Source: an uncultured Collinsella sp.
GTDB lineage: Bacteria > Actinomycetota > Coriobacteriia > Coriobacteriales > Coriobacteriaceae
DNA length: 7,277 bases
Assembly (NCBI GenBank): GCA_902491915.1
Contig: CABUJL010000092.1
Coordinates: forward strand, 1-7,277
Reading direction: 5' to 3'
In this document: piece after piece, positions 1-6,344 of the stretch
Layout: the number at the start of each line of letters is the position of its first letter
How positions within the stretch are numbered: the first letter of the stretch is position 1
Position numbers and translations under genes: made by a program
Notes under the pieces: generated by a model
Database searches by the model: none
Told to the model about the DNA's origin: nothing
What the model saw: the letters and a program-made list of their open reading frames with translations, nothing else

Positions 1-1218
1 ATCGTCGTGTTCATGACGTGCTGCGTTCGTGAGGCCGCTGACACCCGTCTGTACGGTCAGTGCAACTCTTGTAAGAGCCTCCCGCCTTCGCCCTCGGGCA
101 AGCGCGTGGTCGCCGTGGGCGGCTGCATCGCGCAGCGTGACGGCGAGGGTCTGCTCACCAATGTCGATAACGTCAATGTTATCTTTGGCACGCATTCCAT
201 CGCGCATGTGGCCGAGCTCATTGCCGAGGCATTCTTGGACGGCAAGCGCCATATTCGCACCAATGAGCACGAGGACACGGATGCGATGAGCATGCCGTGG
301 CATCGTGAGACGCAGTATCACGCCTGGGTCCCCATTATGACGGGCTGTAATAACTTCTGCACCTATTGCATCGTGCCGTATGTGCGCGGTCGCGAAAAGA
401 GCCGTCCTTTCGAGGAGATTGTCGACGAGGTAACCGGTCTAGTACGCCAGGGCGTGCGTGAGGTCACGCTGCTGGGTCAAAACGTCAACTCCTATGGTCG
501 CGACCTGTTTGGCAAGCCGCGCTTTGCCGACCTGTTGCGTGCCGTGGGCGATACGGGTGTAGAGCGTATCTTCTTTACTTCCTCGCACCCCAAAGACCTG
601 CTGCCCGAGACTATCGACGCTATGGCCGAGACGCCTGCCGTCATGCCGCAGCTGCACCTGGCAGTTCAGTCGGGCTCGACGCGCATCCTTAAAGAGATGA
701 ATCGTCGCTATACGCGCGAGGATTATCTGGGGCTCGTCGGTCGCATCCGCAATCGCATGCCCGATATCGCGCTTTCGACCGATATCATCGTGGGCTTCCC
801 CGGAGAGACCGAGGAAGACTTTGAGCAGACGCTCTCGCTTGCTGAGACGGTCCGTTATGCTCAGGCCTATACGTTTATCTATTCCAAGCGCGCCGGTACT
901 CCGGCCGCCGAGATTTACGACCCCACCCCGCATGAGGTAATTCTTGAGCGCTTTAACTGTCTGGTGAAGGTTATCGAGACCACTGCGCATGAGTATAACC
1001 AAGGTGAGCTCCACACCGTTGTGCCGGCGCTTATTGAGGGTACGAGCAAAAAGAATGACGCGGTGCTGCTGGGCAAGAGTCCTAAGAATCAGACCGTTCA
1101 TGCACCGATTCCCGAGGGCTACAGCATCGATCAGTTGATTGGCAAGATTGTCGATGTTGACATCGATGTTGCCAAGACGTGGTATCTGTCCGGATCCGTT
1201 GTGGGCGAGCCGCGCTAA
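1..1218 (+). CDS. miaB: MiaB, tRNA-2-methylthio-N6-isopentenyladenosine37 synthase (5' truncated by window)
   Basis: Radical-SAM methylthiotransferase that adds a methylthio group at C2 of i6A37 in tRNAs reading UNN codons. The frame is open from base 1, so the true start lies upstream; about 405 residues are visible and roughly 40 N-terminal ones are missing. Seen, counting from base 1: the N-terminal cluster-binding domain with Cys7 in the TC-x-VRE motif and Cys42 in GGCIAQ (the third ligand should be off the edge), then the radical-SAM triad CNNFCTYC (Cys116, Cys120, Cys123), then a C-terminal TRAM-like stretch ending WYLSGSVVGEPR. The NADTRLYG-type region and the GFPGETEEDF motif are typical of the MiaB branch rather than RimO or MtaB. 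The motif before the first visible cysteine reads FMTCC where the family usually has NTC. Its stop shares one base with the miaA start, implying cotranscription and translational coupling. The family call is firm. Confidence 0.96.
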   Translation: MVVFMTCCVREAADTRLYGQCNSCKSLPPSPSGKRVVAVGGCIAQRDGEGLLTNVDNVNVIFGTHSIAHVAELIAEAFLDGKRHIRTNEHEDTDAMSMPWHRETQYHAWVPIMTGCNNFCTYCIVPYVRGREKSRPFEEIVDEVTGLVRQGVREVTLLGQNVNSYGRDLFGKPRFADLLRAVGDTGVERIFFTSSHPKDLLPETIDAMAETPAVMPQLHLAVQSGSTRILKEMNRRYTREDYLGLVGRIRNRMPDIALSTDIIVGFPGETEEDFEQTLSLAETVRYAQAYTFIYSKRAGTPAAEIYDPTPHEVILERFNCLVKVIETTAHEYNQGELHTVVPALIEGTSKKNDAVLLGKSPKNQTVHAPIPEGYSIDQLIGKIVDVDIDVAKTWYLSGSVVGEPR

Positions 1219-2156
1219 TGATTTCTCCCGGGGCAGGCCTTTCCGCCGTTGCGATTGTCGGTCCGACGGCGGTTGGTAAAAGTGATGTCGCAGATCGTTT
1301 GGCGGCTCGCCTTTCGTCCGAAGTGCTGTCGTGTGATGCGATGCAAATCTATCGAGGTATGGATATCGGCACGGCAAAGATGGCGCCTGAGGAATGTTGT
1401 GCGCCCCTGCGCCTGGTCGATATTGTTGAACCTGGTGTTGCATATTCTTCAGCGCTGTATCAGGCAGACGCCCGTGTGCATGTTGAGCGCTTGCTGGGCG
1501 AGGGCCGCCTACCGGTGTTTTGCGGGGGTACAGGCTTGTATCTCAAGGCCGCCCTGGATGAGATGGATTTTCCCTCGGGCGAGCTTGAGGACGATCGCCG
1601 CACGGGCTATCAGGAGCTTGCCGAACACATTGGCAAGGAAGCGCTGCATGCGCTGCTTGCCGAGCTTGACCCCGAGTCCGCTGCGGTCATCCACCCCCAT
1701 AATGTTCGCCGCGTGATTCGCGCGCTCGAAATGCACGATGATGGTGTGTCCTACGCGCAGCAAAAGTCGCAGTTCAGTGTTCCGCGCGAGCATTATCACG
1801 CTCTGTGGTTTGGATTGATGCGTAATCGCGAGGCGCTTTACGAGCGCATTAACCTTCGCGTCGATCTGATGTTTGAGCAGGGTCTTGTTGATGAGGTTCG
1901 TGGTCTTATGGACAAGGGGCTGGGAGATGCCCTGACTTCGATGCAGGCGATTGGCTATAAAGAGATTATCGATGCCTTTAACGGCGTGATTTCTATGGAT
2001 GAGGCTCGCGAACTCATCAAGATTCGTTCGCGTCGCTATGCCAAGCGTCAGCTTTCGTGGTTTAAACGCGATGACCGCATCGTGTGGTTCGATATGGACG
2101 AGTTTACGATCGATGAGGTCGTTGATGACATCCTTCACCGTATCGAGGCGGCCTAA
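1218..2156 (+). CDS. miaA: MiaA, tRNA dimethylallyltransferase
   Basis: Transfers the dimethylallyl group from DMAPP to N6 of A37 in tRNA, making the i6A substrate that MiaB then modifies. The 312-residue product has the usual family length. Visible motifs: P-loop GPTAVGKS (15-22), the substrate motif DAMQIYRGMDIGTAK (40-54), GGTGLY (103-108), a mid-protein RRVIRALEM tRNA-binding region, SMQAIGYKEI, and the C-terminal RRYAKRQLSWFKRD. The ATG at 1218 is chosen because it overlaps the miaB stop as TAATG and places the P-loop at the usual distance from the N-terminus; an in-frame GTG at 1179 would run back into miaB. No strong Shine-Dalgarno is visible, in keeping with coupled translation. The stop again overlaps the next start by one base. 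The adjacent two-step pathway makes the call secure. Confidence 0.97.
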   Translation: MISPGAGLSAVAIVGPTAVGKSDVADRLAARLSSEVLSCDAMQIYRGMDIGTAKMAPEECCAPLRLVDIVEPGVAYSSALYQADARVHVERLLGEGRLPVFCGGTGLYLKAALDEMDFPSGELEDDRRTGYQELAEHIGKEALHALLAELDPESAAVIHPHNVRRVIRALEMHDDGVSYAQQKSQFSVPREHYHALWFGLMRNREALYERINLRVDLMFEQGLVDEVRGLMDKGLGDALTSMQAIGYKEIIDAFNGVISMDEARELIKIRSRRYAKRQLSWFKRDDRIVWFDMDEFTIDEVVDDILHRIEAA

Positions 2157-3445
2157 TGGCTCGGTTTCCCCTCGTTCCCACGGCGCCTGAGCCCGAACGT
2201 GCCGTTCTTGTCGGAGTTGAGTGGCGCGATAACGCCTGGCCGCTCGATCGTTCGCTTGACGAGCTTGAGCGCCTGGCCCATACGGCTGGCGCCCAGTGCG
2301 TGGCGCGTTTGTCACAGCGCCTGGTTAAGCCATATCCAAAATCGTTTATCGGCTCCGGTAAGGTTGAGGAGCTTTGCGGGCTCGTGCATCGTATGGATGT
2401 CGATGTTGTTATCTTCGACGACGATTTAACGCCCTCGCAGCAGTCTTATCTTGAGAAAGCCGTGGGCGAACCGGTTAAGATTATCGACCGCACGGCGTTG
2501 ATTCTCGATATCTTTGGCCTGCACGCTCAGACCCGTGAGGGCCGCCTGCAGGTACAGCTAGCCCAATTGCAGTATCTGTTGCCTCGCTTGCGCGGTATGT
2601 GGAGCCATCTTGCTAAAGAGCAGACACGCGGTGGCATTGGTTCGCGCTTTGGCCAGGGCGAAAGCCAGCTCGAGGTTGACCGACGTTTGATTCGCAACAA
2701 GATTGCCGCGCTTCGTCGCGAGCTTAAGCAGGTTGAACAGCGCCGCGATGTCCAGTCAAAGAGTCGTATCGAGTCGCCGGCGTTTCGCGTTGCCTTAGCC
2801 GGTTATACCAATGCCGGTAAGTCGACGTTGCTCAATCGCCTGACCGGGTCTACGGTGCTTTCACAGGACAAATTGTTTGCCACGCTCGATCCGACGACGC
2901 GCTCGTATCGCTTGCCCGGCGGTCGTGGTATGACCATTACCGATACGGTTGGCTTTATTCAAAAGCTACCGCATGGTCTCGTTGATGCCTTTAAGTCCAC
3001 GCTGTCCGAGGTCCTTGGTGCCGACCTGATCCTTAAAGTTGTTGATGCCTCCGACGAGGACTACGAGCGCCAGCTCGAGGCAGTCGATCGCGTTCTTGAC
3101 GAGATTGGTGCCGGCGAGCGTTTGACGCTTACGGTGTTCAATAAAATTGACCTACTCGATAGCGTTGACCGATTGAGTTTCCATCGACGCTATCCCGAGG
3201 CCGTGCTGTTCTCGGCCCAGACGGGCGAGGGGCTCGACGATCTCGTCGACCGCATTGCTCGTGAGGCGGCTGCCACCGATGTGTTGCTCTCCGCTGATAT
3301 CCCGTATCGCGAGGGCGCCCTCATCGCGCTGGTACATGAGCAGGGAACCCTTCTGCATGAGGAATATCTCGAGGACGGCGTTCGCATTGTGGCAAAGTTG
3401 CCGGCCCGAATCGCGCCGCGTCTCGAGCGCTATCGTACGGAATAG
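2156..3445 (+). CDS. hflX: HflX, ribosome-associated GTPase
   Basis: Cytoplasmic GTPase of the Obg-HflX superfamily; known members bind the 50S subunit and split stalled ribosomes. The 429-residue product has the HflX N-terminal domain (IGSGKVEEL near 66, VIFDDDLTPSQ, then a glycine-rich linker GGIGSRFGQGESQLEVDRR), a helical coiled-coil-like segment around 180-205, and a full G domain: G1 GYTNAGKST (216-224), G3 DTVGF (263-267), G4 NKID (329-332) and G5 SAQTGEG (353-359). The C-terminal domain ends at RTE. The start is fixed by the TAATG overlap with miaA. Gammaproteobacteria place hfq between miaA and hflX; here the two genes abut directly. The 3' end overlaps 16 bases of the opposing membrane-protein gene, with no terminator visible between them. 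Confidence 0.97.
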   Translation: MARFPLVPTAPEPERAVLVGVEWRDNAWPLDRSLDELERLAHTAGAQCVARLSQRLVKPYPKSFIGSGKVEELCGLVHRMDVDVVIFDDDLTPSQQSYLEKAVGEPVKIIDRTALILDIFGLHAQTREGRLQVQLAQLQYLLPRLRGMWSHLAKEQTRGGIGSRFGQGESQLEVDRRLIRNKIAALRRELKQVEQRRDVQSKSRIESPAFRVALAGYTNAGKSTLLNRLTGSTVLSQDKLFATLDPTTRSYRLPGGRGMTITDTVGFIQKLPHGLVDAFKSTLSEVLGADLILKVVDASDEDYERQLEAVDRVLDEIGAGERLTLTVFNKIDLLDSVDRLSFHRRYPEAVLFSAQTGEGLDDLVDRIAREAAATDVLLSADIPYREGALIALVHEQGTLLHEEYLEDGVRIVAKLPARIAPRLERYRTE

Positions 3446-4134
3446 GCGAGCTCTAGCACGCCTAGAATGACAGGCTGATGGAGCAGGTAGAACGGTAAGG
3501 CATGCCGTCCGAGGACCGCGAGCGCCGGGATGGGGTTGGCGTATGCCCATGCTGGCGCTTCGAGGCTTGATGCTTGTGCTGCCTGGGCAGTAAAAAAGCC
3601 GGTAAGGTACATAAAGACAAACGGAATGAGCGGATAGTAGTCTCCCGAAACAAAACCCGGGCCTGGGAATCCTAGCCATGCCAGGTAGGGGAGTGGGTAG
3701 ACCGCTTTTGGAATGCCCCAGGTTAGGGCAAATATAATAAGGCACACTGCGATGCCCCACGAGCCCGGTATTTTTTGGAGTAGCGGACAGGTGAGTGCAA
3801 CCACCGCGGTGCACGCCGCCATGCAATAAATGATGCCAAAGTTTACCGAATCGTCGACTGCTACCAGTGTCGTTGCCATCCATACGATCAAGGCTGCGGC
3901 TGCGTATTTGAGGGCGCGCTTACCGTTATTACGCGAGAGCGTGCACATCCAGCCGGCGATAAACAAAAATACCCAGCTGATACTAGCGCGCCAGATATCC
4001 TGGAAAACCGTTTCGGTAAACCATGGCATATCCCATCCATATAGGTAAGCCAAATCGTAGCAGGCGTGGAAACCTGCCATCGATAGCATCGTAAACCCGC
4101 GGATGGTATCAAATATGGTGATGCGTTTTTGCAT
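3430..4134 (-). CDS. DUF1624 / heparan-alpha-glucosaminide N-acetyltransferase-like membrane protein
   Basis: A 234-residue polytopic inner-membrane protein. About seven hydrophobic helices can be picked out, near residues 13-31, 49-66, 75-93, 98-119, 125-142, 166-184 and 211-231. The N-terminal motif FDTIRGFTMLSMAGFH (Asp9, Arg12, Gly13, His23) and the C-terminal GRHALPFYLLHQPV (209-222) match the DUF1624/HGSNAT-catalytic and acyltransferase-3-like superfamily. Those proteins move acetyl or acyl groups across the membrane onto sugars, so a role in modifying a cell-envelope glycan is plausible, but the substrate cannot be read from the sequence. The ATG at 4134 shares one base with the lexA stop, so it is probably cotranscribed and translationally coupled with lexA and could rise during the SOS response. 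The 3' end overlaps hflX tail to tail. Confidence 0.85.
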   Translation of the reverse strand: MQKRITIFDTIRGFTMLSMAGFHACYDLAYLYGWDMPWFTETVFQDIWRASISWVFLFIAGWMCTLSRNNGKRALKYAAAALIVWMATTLVAVDDSVNFGIIYCMAACTAVVALTCPLLQKIPGSWGIAVCLIIFALTWGIPKAVYPLPYLAWLGFPGPGFVSGDYYPLIPFVFMYLTGFFTAQAAQASSLEAPAWAYANPIPALAVLGRHALPFYLLHQPVILGVLELAYSVR

Positions 4135-4778
4135 TACGAGAACCGGCGCATTAATCCGACAACCTTACCCAAAATAACGGGGTTCGTCGCATAGATGGGC
4201 TCCATGGTGTCGTTCTCGGGCTGCAGGCGCACGCGCCCCTGCTCCTTGTAGAACGTCTTGACGGTCGCCGAGCCATCGATCATGGCCACGACGATTTCGC
4301 CGTTCATGGCGCTCTTTTGCTCGCGAACGATAATGTAGTCACCGTTGTAGATGCCGACGTTGATCATTGAGTTGCCGTGCACTTCAAGGATAAAGGAGCC
4401 CTGGTCTGTGGCGATTTCGGTCGGGATGGTAAAGGTGTCCTCGATATTTTGCTCGGCCAGAATGGGAATCCCAGCCGCGACGCGACCGACGAGCGGCAGT
4501 GAGACCGTTCCACGGGGCGCTATGGGTTCATCGGATTTGGAAATCGAGACGGAGGATCCGTCCTCATCAAAAAGCTCTAGGGCGCGAGGCTTGGTGGCAT
4601 CGCGCTTGAGCAGCCCTCGAGCCTCCAGGGCAGAGAGATGAGCATGCACCGTGCTGGGGGAGGAGAGGCCTACGGCCGATGCCATCTCGCGCACACTGGG
4701 CGGATAGCCCTTCTCCTGCTGATATTCCTTGATGAAGTCGTAAATCTGCTGCTGACGCTTGGTAATTTTGCGAGCCAT
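4134..4778 (-). CDS. lexA: LexA, SOS transcriptional repressor and self-cleaving protease
   Basis: Dimeric repressor of DNA-damage genes that cleaves itself when stimulated by RecA filaments. The 214-residue product has an N-terminal winged helix-turn-helix (opening MARKITKRQQQIYDFIKEY, recognition region SVREMASAVGLSSPSTVHAHL at about 28-48) and a C-terminal S24 peptidase domain. All catalytic features are present: cleavage site Ala102-Gly103 in GRVAAGIP, nucleophile Ser137 in GNSM and general base Lys174 in ATVKTF. The ATG at 4778 is chosen because the family begins MxRK-ITxRQ and a GAGAGGAT Shine-Dalgarno lies about 7 bases upstream; longer in-frame starts would run through the operator. 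An SOS-box palindrome at 4802-4815 lies just upstream, implying autoregulation. It is divergent from the LysM gene and overlaps the DUF1624 start by one base. Confidence 0.97.
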   Translation of the reverse strand: MARKITKRQQQIYDFIKEYQQEKGYPPSVREMASAVGLSSPSTVHAHLSALEARGLLKRDATKPRALELFDEDGSSVSISKSDEPIAPRGTVSLPLVGRVAAGIPILAEQNIEDTFTIPTEIATDQGSFILEVHGNSMINVGIYNGDYIIVREQKSAMNGEIVVAMIDGSATVKTFYKEQGRVRLQPENDTMEPIYATNPVILGKVVGLMRRFS

Positions 4779-4801
4779 CAGGGGATCCTCTCTGCCAATG
4801 T

Positions 4802-4815
4802 CAAACAAATGTTCG
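4802..4815. promoter_or_regulatory. LexA operator (SOS box 1, lexA-proximal)
   Basis: CAAACAAATGTTCG differs at one position from the Gram-positive SOS-box consensus CGAACRNRYGTTYG. It sits 23 bases upstream of the lexA start codon and directly downstream of a possible minus-strand -10 hexamer, AATAAT (4821-4816), so it would cover the expected lexA transcription start. The consensus match is seen; LexA binding is inferred. Confidence 0.75.
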
Positions 4816-4823
4816 ATTATTGC

Positions 4824-4851
4824 TTGACAGGAACAACTGTTCGAAGATAAT
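4824..4851 (+). promoter_or_regulatory. Sigma-70-type promoter for the LysM gene
   Basis: A perfect -35 hexamer TTGACA (4824-4829) is followed after 16 bases by GATAAT (4846-4851), one mismatch from TATAAT; overlapping AT-rich hexamers in ATAATAATAA allow slightly longer spacers. SOS box 2 fills most of the spacer and SOS box 3 lies at the predicted start of transcription, the standard geometry of a LexA-repressed promoter. The predicted leader is about 80 bases. Confidence 0.75.
4830..4843. promoter_or_regulatory. LexA operator (SOS box 2, within promoter spacer)
   Basis: GGAACAACTGTTCG keeps both half-sites (GAAC and GTTCG) with the correct four-base gap, differing from CGAACRNRYGTTYG at two positions. 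It lies between the -35 and -10 hexamers of the rightward promoter, so bound LexA would exclude RNA polymerase. Confidence 0.75.
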
Positions 4852-4857
4852 AATAAC

Positions 4858-4871
4858 CGAACATTCGTTCT
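4858..4871. promoter_or_regulatory. LexA operator (SOS box 3)
   Basis: CGAACATTCGTTCT carries a perfect left half-site CGAAC and a right half-site GTTC with the correct four-base gap; it departs from the consensus only at one central base and the last base. It lies just downstream of the rightward -10 region. Centre-to-centre distance from box 2 is 28 bases, as is box 1 to box 2, so LexA dimers could sit at similar spacing. Confidence 0.72.
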
Positions 4872-4941
4872 CGCGCTAGACATTTTTGTCCGCGCGGCTT
4901 GATAAAACTGTTCTCAGCAAAACACGCGAGAGGAGAACATG

Positions 4942-5391
4942 ATGAACGCAACGGATATGGTCCAGGGAAACCTCGCCCTTAAGTTCGAGACGCCTGCGGC
5001 GCCGGCTTTCACGGTTGTTAAAGGCGGCCGCTCTGGTTTCCAAACACTGCCTGGCAAGCCCGTCCGCAGCCAGTGCGTCGCCACGACTTCGGCCCCCGTT
5101 GCCCTAAAGGCTTCGACGATTGTCGCCCTGGCCGTTGCGCTCACGCTCTTCTTTGTACTTGCCACCTCGATCTTCAGCGCTCGTCACGCCGCATATGCCG
5201 AGTCGGTATCCAACGTTACCTACGAGACCGTCCGTGTTCAGTCTGGCGATTCCTTGTGGTCGCTAGCCCAGGAGCATCCGATTGAGGGTCTTTCCACGCA
5301 GGAGACCTCTGATATGATCCGCAACGTCAATCACCTGGAGCATGGCTCGCTCGATGCCGGTGCACATCTTAAAGTTCCCGCACGTTCCTAA
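4942..5391 (+). CDS. Membrane-anchored LysM protein, probable SOS cell-division inhibitor (YneA/DivS/ChiZ-like)
   Basis: A 149-residue protein with a basic, low-complexity cytoplasmic N-terminus (1-55), one hydrophobic helix (about 59-79, VALAVALTLFFVLATSIF) and an extracytoplasmic LysM domain (about 94-146) that opens YETVRVQSGDSLWSLAQEHP and closes HLKVPARS. LysM domains bind peptidoglycan. The same architecture beside lexA and before nrdR is known for Bacillus YneA, corynebacterial DivS and mycobacterial Rv2719c/ChiZ, which halt division during the SOS response; that function is inferred here from context and SOS boxes. An AYA motif (84-86) after the helix could be a signal-peptidase site, which would release the LysM domain. 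ATG codons lie at 4939 and 4942; AGGAG at 4931-4935 is better spaced for the second. The AT-rich promoter and operators are directly upstream. Confidence 0.85.
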   Translation: MNATDMVQGNLALKFETPAAPAFTVVKGGRSGFQTLPGKPVRSQCVATTSAPVALKASTIVALAVALTLFFVLATSIFSARHAAYAESVSNVTYETVRVQSGDSLWSLAQEHPIEGLSTQETSDMIRNVNHLEHGSLDAGAHLKVPARS

Positions 5392-5405
5392 GATTTAAGT
5401 ACCGT

Positions 5406-5447
5406 CGCATGGTACCCTTGTAATCGTTTTAGAGGAGGTACCATGCG
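5406..5447 (+). promoter_or_regulatory. Perfect 11-bp inverted repeat enclosing the nrdR ribosome-binding site and start codon
   Basis: CGCATGGTACC (5406-5416) and GGTACCATGCG (5437-5447) are exact reverse complements separated by 20 bases. In RNA the hairpin's 3' arm holds the last two bases of the Shine-Dalgarno AGAGGAGG (5431-5438), the nrdR ATG (5443-5445) and the first base pair of the next codon; the rest of the Shine-Dalgarno lies in the loop. No T-run follows, so it is not a factor-independent terminator. Folding would block initiation, so translational control is plausible. Both arms contain the palindrome GGTACC, so a DNA-binding site is an alternative. Confidence 0.6.
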
Positions 5448-5886
5448 CTGTCCCAAATGCGGCAAGGCACATACCCGCGTCGTTGATTCCCGCATGCAGG
5501 AATCAAATAACACCATCAAGCGCCGTCGCGAATGCTGCTCATGCAATTATCGCTTTACGACATTTGAGCGTTGTGAAGACCCTATCGAGGTCATTAAGTC
5601 AGACGGATCCAAGCAACGGTTCGATCGCAATAAGCTGCTGGTCGGTTTGATGCGCGCCACGATCAAGCGAGATATCGACACTAAAAAGCTCAACGAGATC
5701 ATTGACGATATTGAGGTTGAGCTTCGCTCCCGTACGCTCACGGCTGTTACGTCCCATGAGCTGGGCGATATGGTTCTTAAGCGGTTGGCCAAGATCGATA
5801 AAGTGGCCTACATCCGCTTTGCCTCGGTCTATCGCGATTTCAAAGACGTCGATGAGTTTCTGCAAGAGCTCGACAAGCTAAGGTGA
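5443..5886 (+). CDS. nrdR: NrdR, ATP/dATP-sensing repressor of ribonucleotide reductase genes
   Basis: Transcriptional repressor of nrd operons that reads the ATP/dATP balance. The 147-residue product is typical in length. Seen: an N-terminal zinc ribbon with CPKC (Cys3, Cys6) and CSC (Cys31 or Cys32 with Cys34) followed by the hallmark NYRFTTFE (35-42), then an ATP-cone from about residue 48 (IEVIKSDGSKQRFDRNKLL) to about 138 (YIRFASVYRDF). All family landmarks are present. The strong Shine-Dalgarno AGAGGAGG lies 4 bases from the ATG, but the start sits inside an 11-bp inverted repeat. It begins 51 bases after the LysM gene with no clear promoter or terminator between, so it may be read through from the SOS promoter. 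No NrdR-box pair was found upstream. Four bases separate it from dut. Confidence 0.97.
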   Translation: MRCPKCGKAHTRVVDSRMQESNNTIKRRRECCSCNYRFTTFERCEDPIEVIKSDGSKQRFDRNKLLVGLMRATIKRDIDTKKLNEIIDDIEVELRSRTLTAVTSHELGDMVLKRLAKIDKVAYIRFASVYRDFKDVDEFLQELDKLR

Positions 5887-5890
5887 TTTC

Positions 5891-6334
5891 ATGTCCAACA
5901 TTACCGTTAACATTAAGCGTCTCGACCCCACGGTCGAGCTTCCCAAATACGCACATCCCACGGATGCCGGTCTTGACCTCCGAGCCAACGAGGATTGCAC
6001 CCTCAAGCCTTTTGAGCGTCGCCTGGTCTCCACGGGCCTAGCTGTCGCCCTGCCCGACGGCTACGCCGGCTTCGTCCAGCCCCGCAGCGGCCTGGCCATT
6101 AAGCAAGGCCTGTCCATAGTCAACACTCCTGGCCTCATCGACGCCCACTACCGAGGAGAGCTCAAAGTCATCCTCATCAACCTAGACCCCACGAACAACA
6201 TCCAAATCAACAAAGGCGACCGCATCGCCCAGCTCGTCATCCAAGAAGTCCCCACGGTCAACCTCGTAGAAGTAGAAGAACTAGATAAAACCGACCGAGG
6301 AGCCGGCGGTTTCGGTTCTAGCGGCGTCGCTTAG
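5891..6334 (+). CDS. dut: dUTPase (deoxyuridine 5'-triphosphate nucleotidohydrolase), trimeric type
   Basis: Hydrolyses dUTP to dUMP and pyrophosphate, keeping uracil out of DNA and supplying thymidylate synthesis. The 147-residue product carries all five trimeric-dUTPase motifs: 1 AGLDLRA (26-32), 2 PRSGLAIK (64-71), 3 NTPGLIDAHYRGE (78-90, catalytic Asp84 and stacking Tyr87), 4 GDRIAQLV (109-116) and 5 RGAGGFGSSG (136-145), the phosphate-closing arm. AGGTGA (5881-5886), which includes the nrdR stop, serves as Shine-Dalgarno, so translation is likely coupled to nrdR. Codon choice changes along the gene: the four Glu codons up to residue 90 are all GAG and the four after it all GAA, with CGA, GGA, GTA and CTA appearing late. 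The reading frame and motifs are intact. Confidence 0.97.
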   Translation: MSNITVNIKRLDPTVELPKYAHPTDAGLDLRANEDCTLKPFERRLVSTGLAVALPDGYAGFVQPRSGLAIKQGLSIVNTPGLIDAHYRGELKVILINLDPTNNIQINKGDRIAQLVIQEVPTVNLVEVEELDKTDRGAGGFGSSGVA

Positions 6335-6344
6335 TCGTTTACGT

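Noticed and set aside
1179..1217. Upstream GTG start for miaA at 1179
   Set aside because: It lies inside miaB; the ATG at 1218 gives the usual P-loop distance and the TAATG coupling also seen at two other junctions.
439..1443. Long minus-strand open frame opposite miaB and miaA
   Set aside because: It is antisense to two genes with complete family motifs, and its translation shows no recognisable domain; a shadow of codon bias.
3443..3464. Small hairpin TAGGCG / CGCCTA after hflX as a terminator
   Set aside because: Only 6 bp, a 10-base loop and no T-tract; it also lies within the opposing coding sequence.
4779..4883. Longer lexA reading frame starting at 4883
   Set aside because: It would translate through all the SOS boxes; the family start MARKITKRQ and a good Shine-Dalgarno fix the start at 4778.
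4901..4914. Fourth SOS box candidate ending CTGTTCT
   Set aside because: Only a right half-site is present; the left half has four or more mismatches to CGAAC.
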